From NCBI GenBank assembly GCA_002361175.1, contig DESG01000190.1, forward strand, positions 1-10,372: 10,372 nucleotides of DNA. The letters run 5' to 3'. Below the pieces are notes generated by a model. It was not told where the DNA came from. It searched no databases and saw only the letters and a program-made list of their open reading frames with translations. Positions 1 to 5,595 of this stretch are shown here, one piece after another (position 1 is the first letter of the stretch; the number at the start of each line of letters is the position of its first letter). The translations under genes and the position numbers were made by a program. The stretch comes from Lachnoclostridium sp. UBA3320. Lineage in GTDB: Bacteria; Bacillota; Clostridia; Lachnospirales; Lachnospiraceae.

Positions 1-72
1 TTGACCTTATAGTTGTTTAAAAATGCAGAATAAGAGTGGATTGTTACAGTATACAGTTTTGAAGGCACTATT
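1..72. other. Upstream flank, probable 3' tail of preceding transcript
   Basis: No gene can be assigned here. Reading frame 3 carries five codons (D-L-I-V-V) followed by TAA at 18-20, which could be the end of a plus-strand gene entering from the left. That is too short to judge, and frames 1 and 2 also stop almost at once. If it is a gene end, the stretch from 21 to 72 would be its 3' untranslated region leading into the inverted repeat at 73-122. Confidence 0.25.
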
Positions 73-125
73 AATAAAATAAGCTTTTGTCTTATAAATA
101 TAAGACAAAAGCTTATTTTATTTTT
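73..125. terminator. Perfect 24-bp inverted repeat, probable bidirectional intrinsic terminator
   Basis: Bases 73-96 and 99-122 are exact reverse complements with only two bases (97-98) between them, so the RNA would form a very long hairpin (the innermost pairs would open to make the loop). The stem is AT-rich with a few G-C pairs (the AAGCTTTTGTC core). A T-run follows on the plus strand at 121-125, and because the stem is symmetric the A-tract at 76-79 provides a U-tract on the other strand. Its place between an upstream gene end and the cheV promoter fits a terminator working in both directions. Confidence 0.7.
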
Positions 126-144
126 ATTTGGAAAATACCATCTC

Positions 145-173
145 TTGCAAATATAACTTAGCTATAGTAGAAT
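145..173 (+). promoter_or_regulatory. Predicted sigma-A promoter for cheV
   Basis: TTGCAA at 145-150 and TAGAAT at 168-173 are separated by exactly 17 bases, giving 4/6 and 5/6 matches to the -35 and -10 consensus. Transcription would start near 180. That places the start beyond or right at the ATG at 185 and leaves only the ATG at 203, with its GGAGG, as a usable start. I see no sigma-28-type flagellar promoter. Prediction is by consensus only. Confidence 0.55.
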
Positions 174-202
174 AAAAGAAAAAGATGAATGGAGGCTTAA
201 CA

Positions 203-1114
203 ATGGATACAAAGATATTATTGGAAAGTGGTACAAATGAACTTGAAATTCTGGAATTTATAATAGCAGGTAATTATTATGGCATCAATGTGGCAAAGAT
301 TAAAGAAATTATGACATATCGTACCCTAACTCCTATACCAAATGGGCATCCCAATATTGAAGGTGCTTTTACTACTAGGGGAGAGACAATCTCAATTATA
401 AATCTTGCAAGATGTCTTGGTATGCAAGAAAAGACAGATACACATAAAGATATGTTTCTAGTTACTAACTTTAATGAATGCAGTTCAGGATTCCATGTCA
501 ATGGTGTAGTAGGTATACATCGAGTGAACTGGTCACAGATTATTAAACCTGACAGCATGATAAATAATGGCAGTAATAGCTTTGCCACTGGTATTATTAA
601 CTATGATGGAAAGCTTATTATTCTTCTTGACTTTGAAAAAATTGTTAATGATATATCACCTGAAGTTGGAATAAATCTTTCTGAACTTGACCAGCTTGGT
701 GAGAGAAAGAGCAATTCTTCACCGATTCTTTATGCAGAAGACTCACCTCTTCTTAGCAAACTTATCAGCAATGGTTTAGCAAAAGTTGGCTATACAAGAG
801 TAAGGGCATTTAATAATGGTCTTGAACTTTGGAATGTACTGCAAAACTATAAAGAACAGGGTACACTTGCACAAAATGTTGCATGTGTTGTTACAGATAT
901 AGAAATGCCACAGATGGACGGACACAGACTGCTGAAGCTTATTAGAGAGGATTCAGAACTTAAGAATATTCCAGTAATAATATTCTCTTCACTTATAAAT
1001 GAAGAAATGCGTAAAAAGGGAAACTTGCTTGGTGCAGACGCTCAGCTTTCCAAAAATGAAATGGGTGCTTTCATTGAAAAACTTGATGAAATACTTGCTA
1101 AAAAAACAAAGTAA
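203..1114 (+). CDS. cheV: Chemotaxis protein CheV (CheW-like domain plus response regulator receiver)
   Basis: CheV couples chemoreceptors to the CheA kinase at the cytoplasmic receptor array and is tuned by phosphorylation of its receiver domain. The product is 303 residues, normal for the family. Residues about 10-150 form a CheW-like domain (FIIAGNYYGINVAKIKEI start, then a TRGETISIINL stretch). Residues about 174-300 form a receiver domain with an acidic pocket in YAEDS (E179, D180), the phosphorylatable aspartate in VVTDIEMPQMDG (D232), the Ser pair in IIFSSL and the conserved lysine in QLSKNE (K284). All key receiver residues are present, so it should be phospho-regulated. I chose ATG 203 over the in-frame ATG at 185 because GGAGG at 191-195 lies 7 nt upstream of it and because MDTKILLESGTNE is a typical CheV beginning. 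No cheA, cheW or flagellar gene is nearby, so it is a stand-alone cheV. It is followed after 32 nt by a surface-protein gene with no terminator between. Confidence 0.95.
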   Translation: MDTKILLESGTNELEILEFIIAGNYYGINVAKIKEIMTYRTLTPIPNGHPNIEGAFTTRGETISIINLARCLGMQEKTDTHKDMFLVTNFNECSSGFHVNGVVGIHRVNWSQIIKPDSMINNGSNSFATGIINYDGKLIILLDFEKIVNDISPEVGINLSELDQLGERKSNSSPILYAEDSPLLSKLISNGLAKVGYTRVRAFNNGLELWNVLQNYKEQGTLAQNVACVVTDIEMPQMDGHRLLKLIREDSELKNIPVIIFSSLINEEMRKKGNLLGADAQLSKNEMGAFIEKLDEILAKKTK

Positions 1115-1146
1115 TAACATTTGGGTGAATTGAAAGGAAAAATATT

Positions 1147-3609
1147 ATGAAAAAGAAAAGGGAAAAGTTTGTTGCAGTGCTTGTAACACTTGGCATTGTA
1201 GCAGTAAGCAATATATTTTCACTGTCATTAAATGCATCAGCAAAGGCAAATAAGGAATACAATGTAAAAAATGGTATGCTTATGTCTTATGAAGGTGATA
1301 GCGAAGTTTACATACGTGATAATGTTTCTGCTGTTGCCCCATCTGCATTTGACGATGACAATGTTACAAAGTTTATAGTGGATAGCAACAACAAATATTT
1401 TAAAACAGTTGACGGAGTACTTTATACAAAAGATGGGAAGCGTCTTGTACGTTATCCATCAGGCAGAAAAGGAAGCTTTACTGTGCCAAATACTGCCACA
1501 TATATTGCACAGTATGCATTTAAAGGATGTGGAAAGCTTACAAGTATAAATATTCCTTCATCTGTAAGAGGTATTGGTGCTAATGCATTTTATGAATGTA
1601 AGAAATTAGAAAGCGTCAGTCTTCCAAGTGGTATAAATAAAATTGCAGAGTATACATTTGATAAGTGCCGTTCATTAAAAAATATAGTTTTGCCAGATGG
1701 GGTTAAAAATATTGGCAGTGCTGCATTTTATGGCTGTACAAGCCTTTCAGATATAAAACTGCCATCATCATTAAAAAAAATTGAGGACTTTGCATTTAGC
1801 AGATGTCGTTCTTTAAAAAATATTTCTATACCAGAAGACGTAAGCATAATAGAAAGGTCAACATTTAGCAAATGTACAAGTTTGGAAAACGTTACCTTTA
1901 ACAATAATATAGAAAAAATTAGAAGTAATGCATTTGAGTATTGCACATCACTTAGGGAGGTGTCAATACCAGATAGTGTAGATGATATAGAAACATATGC
2001 ATTCCAGAAATGTGCAAATCTTGAAAAAGTTGTATTACCTGAGGGAATTGAAGCAATTAATTATGGAACTTTTAAAGGCTGTACATATTTAAATACATTA
2101 AAACTTCCTGAAAGCATCAGATATATCTATGATGAAGCTTTTAAAGATTGTGTAGTATTAGGCACAGTAAATATTCCAGCAAATACAGAAGTGATAAAAA
2201 AAGGTTCTTTTGAAAATGCTGTTACCAAATTTATTGTTGACGGTGACAATAGAAAATTTTCATCAAAAGAAGGTGTTTTATATAATAAGCAGCAGACAGT
2301 TTTGTTAAGGTATCCTTGCTATAAAGGAGGCAGTTACACTACACCAGATACAGTTAAAAAAATATCACAATATGCATTTAGAAAATGCCAAAGACTTGAT
2401 GATATTACAATTTCAGAAGGAGTCAAAATATTTCCAAAAAACTGTCTGATAAATTCTTCAGTAAAAACATTATCTTTACCAGAAAGTCTGCGCAAAATAA
2501 CCAGCGCATACAACATGATAAATACGATAGATTTAGATACTGTTACAATACCAGAAACAAACCCAGAATTTTGTTTAGTAGATGGACTGCTATACAGCAA
2601 AGATAAAAAAGATTTATATATTTATCCAAATGCAAAAAGAGGGACAGTAACATTTCCAAAAGAAGCACAGAATTTATCAGCAATCGAATGTTTCAATGGA
2701 GCTTCTGAATTTGAAATTCCAGAAAGTTCTAAAAACTTTGCAACAGATGATGGTATAATTACAAATTTAAAAAGAAGCAAACTACTGTTTGTACCTGCTG
2801 CCAAAACCTCTTATACACTTGGAAGCAGCATAAAGAACATAGATGCAATTAAAAATGCAAAACAGTATATGTATAATTTTAAAGGATATAAAGTATCAAA
2901 GGGCAATCAGAACTATAAATCATCAGATGGAATACTTTATAACATTAATGGGAATAAACTTATAGATTATCCTGCTACCAAAGGTGAAAGTTATAGTATA
3001 CCATCACAAGTTACTTCAATTTCTAATGATGCATTTGCTTATTCACGCAGTCTTAGAAATATAACTGTGACTAAAAATGTGGTTAAATGCAATCTTATAC
3101 TTTTTGATTGTGTTAATATGAAAAATATTGTAGTTAAAGAAGGTGCTTTAAGAAAATTTACACTTAATGTATATGGCGACACAGAGCTTAGACAAGTAAC
3201 ACTTCCATCATCACTTGTATCATGTGATATAAATGGTAAAAAATCATGCTATTCTCGTTTGATAGTAAACGGCTGGACTAATACAGTATCAGAAAAGCTT
3301 GCTGTAAAACTTGGAGTGAAGTTTAACAGTATGGGACTTGTGCCAAACAAAGTAAAAAGAGTAAAGGTAAGGGCTTATGTACATGGAAAACGTGTGAGAA
3401 TAACATGGAAAAGAGATTCACAGGCGAGCGGCTATGAAATTTATACTGACACTGAAAGACTTAAAGATATAAAGAATAATCAGGTCAATAAGTCAGATAT
3501 ATATGTAGGCAGCAGTTCTTATAACGTACTTTATATAAGGGCATATAAAATACAGAATGGCAAGAAGATGTATGGCAAGGCAAAGAAAATAGTCTATACT
3601 ACCTATTAA
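1147..3609 (+). CDS. Secreted BspA-like leucine-rich-repeat (LRR_5) surface protein
   Basis: Exported repeat protein of 820 residues, likely used for binding host, microbial or substrate surfaces; the ligand cannot be told from sequence. Residues 1-32 are a Sec signal peptide (basic MKKKREK, hydrophobic core, probable cleavage after N-A-S-A). Residues about 118-340 are ten TpLRR/BspA repeats of exactly 23 residues with AFxxCxxL and IPxSV signatures. Five copies of a second module (VDGVLYTKDGKRLVRYP type) lie at about 75-115, 361-400, 474-504, 521-558 and 590-619, the fourth degenerate. Residues about 731-820 (VKRVKVRAY... VRITWKRDSQASGYEIY) resemble a fibronectin type III domain. There is no LPXTG motif, SLH domain, choline-binding repeat or C-terminal membrane segment, so attachment is unexplained and the protein may be released. 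The start is fixed by AAAGGA at 1133-1138. It is probably co-transcribed with cheV. Family assignment is firm; function is inferred. Confidence 0.9.
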   Translation: MKKKREKFVAVLVTLGIVAVSNIFSLSLNASAKANKEYNVKNGMLMSYEGDSEVYIRDNVSAVAPSAFDDDNVTKFIVDSNNKYFKTVDGVLYTKDGKRLVRYPSGRKGSFTVPNTATYIAQYAFKGCGKLTSINIPSSVRGIGANAFYECKKLESVSLPSGINKIAEYTFDKCRSLKNIVLPDGVKNIGSAAFYGCTSLSDIKLPSSLKKIEDFAFSRCRSLKNISIPEDVSIIERSTFSKCTSLENVTFNNNIEKIRSNAFEYCTSLREVSIPDSVDDIETYAFQKCANLEKVVLPEGIEAINYGTFKGCTYLNTLKLPESIRYIYDEAFKDCVVLGTVNIPANTEVIKKGSFENAVTKFIVDGDNRKFSSKEGVLYNKQQTVLLRYPCYKGGSYTTPDTVKKISQYAFRKCQRLDDITISEGVKIFPKNCLINSSVKTLSLPESLRKITSAYNMINTIDLDTVTIPETNPEFCLVDGLLYSKDKKDLYIYPNAKRGTVTFPKEAQNLSAIECFNGASEFEIPESSKNFATDDGIITNLKRSKLLFVPAAKTSYTLGSSIKNIDAIKNAKQYMYNFKGYKVSKGNQNYKSSDGILYNINGNKLIDYPATKGESYSIPSQVTSISNDAFAYSRSLRNITVTKNVVKCNLILFDCVNMKNIVVKEGALRKFTLNVYGDTELRQVTLPSSLVSCDINGKKSCYSRLIVNGWTNTVSEKLAVKLGVKFNSMGLVPNKVKRVKVRAYVHGKRVRITWKRDSQASGYEIYTDTERLKDIKNNQVNKSDIYVGSSSYNVLYIRAYKIQNGKKMYGKAKKIVYTTY
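1498..2166 (+). repeat. Ten tandem 23-residue leucine-rich repeats within the surface protein
   Basis: The cysteine of the AFxxC signature recurs at residues 128, 151, 174, 197, 220, 243, 266, 289, 312 and 335, an unbroken 23-residue (69-bp) period. Each unit reads roughly AF-x-x-C-x-x-L-x-x-I-x-(I/L)-P-x-S/G-(V/I). The DNA copies have diverged, so this is a protein-level array and not a recent tandem duplication. Confidence 0.9.
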
Positions 3610-3664
3610 TTCTGATTGAGACTTAATAATTGTATTAAAGGTCTGGCAAAATCTCATGAATGGC
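3610..3664. other. Spacer after the surface-protein gene, weak stem-loop
   Basis: A weak stem-loop can be drawn at 3619-3644: AGAC/GTCT and TTAATA/TATTAA stems, loop ATTG, 2-base bulge. It has no T-run after it, so I do not call it a terminator. No other gene end signal is visible. A 24-codon stop-bounded stretch without a start codon (3616-3687, reading ...HEWLDIDIDKK) crosses this spacer and may be chance or a gene remnant. Confidence 0.3.
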
Positions 3665-3693
3665 TTGACATAGATATAGATAAGAAGTAATAT
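3665..3693 (+). promoter_or_regulatory. Near-consensus sigma-A promoter for the flavin oxidoreductase-tcdA operon
   Basis: A perfect TTGACA at 3665-3670 is followed after exactly 17 bases by TAATAT at 3688-3693. This is the best promoter match in the window and sits 59 nt before the chosen start codon. The expected transcription start is near 3700, inside the first of two small palindromes (3693-3707 and 3715-3730), which are candidate operators. Confidence 0.7.
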
Positions 3694-3730
3694 AGTTTTA
3701 GAAACTACATGAAAAAAGTTTTAAAACTTT
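3693..3730. promoter_or_regulatory. Two related palindromes overlapping the predicted transcription start, candidate operators
   Basis: Bases 3693-3707 read TAGTTT-TAG-AAACTA and bases 3715-3730 read AAAGTTTTAAAACTTT, a perfect 16-bp palindrome. Both carry the half-site AGTTT/AAACT. Their centres (3700 and about 3722.5) are 22-23 bp apart, close to two helical turns. Both lie at or just downstream of the predicted transcription start, where a dimeric repressor would block transcription. The region is AT-rich, so chance is not excluded. Confidence 0.35.
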
Positions 3731-3751
3731 ATGAAAAGAGGCAGATTATCT

Positions 3752-4837
3752 ATGGAACTTAAGCCATTACAAATTGGAGATTTAATTATAAAATATCCAA
3801 TAATACAAGGAGGTATGGGAGTAGGCATCAGCAGGAGTAAACTTGCTGGTGCTGTTTCGGCAAATGGAGGTCTTGGCATTATATCTTCAGCACAAATAGG
3901 GTATGACGAACCAGAATTTAATAAAAACCAGCATCAGGCAAATATAAATGCTATACACAAACATATAAAGAAAGCAAAACAAATATCGGGCGGAAAGCCT
4001 GTAGGTATTAATATTATGGTTGCGCTAAAGAATTACGAGTCTCAAGTAAAGGCTTCTGTTGCAGCAGGGGCAAATGTAATTATATCAGGTGCAGGTCTTC
4101 CAATGCATCTTCCAGAGTATGTAGAAGGTTCTGGCTGTAAAATTGCACCTATAGTTTCATCTGAAAAGGCAGCAGTGATTATACTGCGCAACTGGGCAAA
4201 AAAGTACAACCGTACAGCGGATTTTATTGTTATAGAAGGTCCGGAAGCTGGTGGGCATCTTGGATTTAAAAAAGAGCAGCTTAGTATTACAAAAGAAGAA
4301 TATGATAATGAGATAAAAAAGATAATAGCTACAGTAAAAGAGTTTGAAGAAAAGTTTGAAAAGAAGATACCAGTAATAGTTGCTGGAGGTATATTTAATA
4401 ATAGTGATATATGTCATGCATTGTCGCTTGGCGCATCAGGTGTACAAATTGCATCACGTTTTGTAGCAACATATGAATGTGACGCAGATGAAAAGTATAA
4501 ACAGGCGTATATAAATGCATCTGATAAAGATATTGAAATTATAATGAGTCCTGTGGGTATGCCAGGCAGAGCAATTAGAAATAAATTTGTATCTTTTATA
4601 AAAGAAAAACAGATTCCTGTAGACAAGTGTTTTAATTGTCTTAAAAAGTGTAATCCTGCAAAAGTACCATACTGTATAACAAAGGCTCTTGTAGATGCAG
4701 TGCTAGGTGATATAGACAATGGGCTGATATTTGCAGGAGCTAATGTAGGACGTATAAATAAAATAGTGTCAGTGCATGAGCTTATGGAAGAACTTGTAGG
4801 GCATAATAAATCTGACATGAGAGGTAGGTTATGTTAA
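3752..4837 (+). CDS. FMN-dependent oxidoreductase, nitronate monooxygenase/FabK superfamily
   Basis: Cytoplasmic FMN-binding TIM-barrel enzyme of 361 residues. Relatives are annotated nitronate monooxygenase, 2-nitropropane dioxygenase or enoyl-ACP reductase II (FabK), and the true substrate here is unknown. Visible signatures are the N-terminal PIIQGGMGVG (GGMGVG at 20-25), VIISGAGLP near 110-117, EGPEAGGHLG with the family's active-site histidine at H169, and the phosphate-binding PVIVAGGI (AGG 211-213) and GASGVQIASRF strands. It differs from typical FabK in being longer and in ending with a C-terminal extension carrying four cysteines, C293-x2-C296-x3-C300-x7-C308. I chose ATG 3752 because AAGAGG lies about 10 nt upstream and MELKPLQIGDL is the usual family beginning; the upstream in-frame ATG at 3731 has no ribosome binding site and directly abuts the palindrome at 3715-3730. 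Its stop overlaps the tcdA start by 7 nt (ATGTTAA). Confidence 0.85.
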   Translation: MELKPLQIGDLIIKYPIIQGGMGVGISRSKLAGAVSANGGLGIISSAQIGYDEPEFNKNQHQANINAIHKHIKKAKQISGGKPVGINIMVALKNYESQVKASVAAGANVIISGAGLPMHLPEYVEGSGCKIAPIVSSEKAAVIILRNWAKKYNRTADFIVIEGPEAGGHLGFKKEQLSITKEEYDNEIKKIIATVKEFEEKFEKKIPVIVAGGIFNNSDICHALSLGASGVQIASRFVATYECDADEKYKQAYINASDKDIEIIMSPVGMPGRAIRNKFVSFIKEKQIPVDKCFNCLKKCNPAKVPYCITKALVDAVLGDIDNGLIFAGANVGRINKIVSVHELMEELVGHNKSDMRGRLC

Positions 4838-5523
4838 ATCAGTTTTCAAGAACAGCTCTTCTTCTGGGAAGTGATGCAATAGAAAAACTTGCTGCTTCAA
4901 GAGTAGCAGTTTTTGGTATAGGCGGTGTAGGCGGGTATGTTGTTGAAGCACTTGCAAGAAGCGGAATAGGAGAGTTTGATTTGATTGACAGTGATACTAT
5001 AAGTATTACTAATATTAACAGGCAGATTATTGCTACAAATAAAACACTTGGATTGTATAAAGTTGATGTAATGAAAGAGAGAATACTTGATATAAATCCT
5101 GCTGCCAAAGTTCACACATATAAATGCTTTTTCTTACGTGATACAGAGAGTCAATTCTCGTTTGAGAAATACTCATATGTAGTTGATGCTGTGGACACTG
5201 TGACAGCTAAAATTGCAATAATAGTAAAGGCTAAAGAGTGTAATGTGCCTGTTATAAGCAGTATGGGAGCTGGCAATAAGTTGGATGCTTCACAATTTAG
5301 AGTTGCAGATATATATAATACAAAAGTATGTCCACTTGCAAAAGTTATGCGGCGTGAGCTTAAAAAAAGGGAAATTAAAAGCTTAAAAGTTGTATATTCA
5401 GAAGAAACACCATTAACACCTTGCAGCAAAGATGATACTCGTCCATTACCAGGCAGTGTGGCATTTGTACCTTCTGTGGCAGGGCTTATAATTGCAGGGG
5501 AAGTTGTAAAAGATTTAGTATAA
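4831..5523 (+). CDS. tcdA: tRNA threonylcarbamoyladenosine dehydratase (TcdA/CsdL, E1-like)
   Basis: TcdA uses ATP to cyclise t6A at position 37 of ANN-decoding tRNAs to ct6A, in the cytoplasm. The 230-residue product is an E1/ThiF/MoeB-type enzyme: nucleotide-binding glycine loop GIGGVGG at 29-35, acidic strand end DLIDSD at 50-55, the Asn-Arg-Gln element NINRQ at 61-65, VVDAVD at 117-122, and the TcdA-typical SSMGAGNKLD (143-152) followed by KVCPLAKVMR (C167) and a C-terminal GSVAFVPSVAGLI helix. It is slightly shorter than the roughly 250-270-residue enterobacterial enzyme. It lacks the CxxC zinc pairs of MoeB/ThiF, which supports TcdA over those paralogues. The start is coupled to the upstream gene (AGAGG at 4820-4824, 6 nt before ATG), so translation is probably linked. 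No terminator hairpin is seen after the stop. Confidence 0.9.
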   Translation: MLNQFSRTALLLGSDAIEKLAASRVAVFGIGGVGGYVVEALARSGIGEFDLIDSDTISITNINRQIIATNKTLGLYKVDVMKERILDINPAAKVHTYKCFFLRDTESQFSFEKYSYVVDAVDTVTAKIAIIVKAKECNVPVISSMGAGNKLDASQFRVADIYNTKVCPLAKVMRRELKKREIKSLKVVYSEETPLTPCSKDDTRPLPGSVAFVPSVAGLIIAGEVVKDLV

Positions 5524-5531
5524 TTTTTCTA

Positions 5532-5560
5532 TTGCAGATTTTTCCATGACAGAGTATAAT
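5532..5560 (+). promoter_or_regulatory. Predicted sigma-A promoter for the GH42-DUF362-isomerase operon
   Basis: TTGCAG at 5532-5537 (4/6) and a perfect TATAAT at 5555-5560 are 17 bases apart. Transcription would start near 5567, about 30 nt before the start codon. I found no convincing catabolite response element. An imperfect inverted pair, CCATGACAG at 5544-5552 and CTGACATGG at 5591-5599, flanks the transcription start and could be an operator. Confidence 0.65.
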
Positions 5561-5595
5561 GTGATTACTATTTTTAAAGAAAGGAATTTTCTGAC

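Noticed and set aside
185..202. Alternative upstream ATG (185) for cheV
   Set aside because: It has no ribosome binding site, falls at the predicted transcription start, and would place the GGAGG of the real start inside the gene; the CheV family begins at the 203 methionine.
1498..2166. Periodic 69-bp pattern as a CRISPR array or DNA tandem repeat
   Set aside because: The period is that of the 23-residue protein repeat; the DNA units are diverged and there are no identical repeats with unique spacers.
1728..2804. Minus-strand open frames opposite the LRR protein
   Set aside because: They arise from the periodic repeat coding sequence and show no start signals or recognisable domains.
3715..3730. 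AAAGTTTTAAAACTTT as a terminator of the surface-protein gene
   Set aside because: It lies downstream of the next promoter, has almost no G-C pairs and no usable loop or T-run after it; an operator is a better reading.
3731..3751. Alternative upstream ATG (3731) for the flavin oxidoreductase
   Set aside because: It directly abuts the 3715-3730 palindrome with no ribosome binding site, and the family N-terminus aligns from 3752.
3752..4837. Naming the flavin oxidoreductase fabK
   Set aside because: Length, the GGMGVG N-terminal motif, the C-terminal cysteine extension and absence of other fatty-acid genes do not support FabK specifically.
4157..5115. Minus-strand open frames opposite the oxidoreductase and tcdA
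   Set aside because: They are antisense to well-conserved genes, have biased composition (Phe/Tyr- or Ser/Ile-rich) and no family resemblance.
4831..5523. Naming the E1-like gene moeB or thiF
   Set aside because: It lacks the zinc-binding CxxC pairs of those proteins and carries TcdA-type blocks (SSMGAGNKLD, KVCPLAKVMR).
5521..5595. Riboswitch or catabolite response element in the GH42 leader
   Set aside because: The leader is only about 30 nt from the predicted start, too short for a known riboswitch, and no good match to the cre consensus was found.
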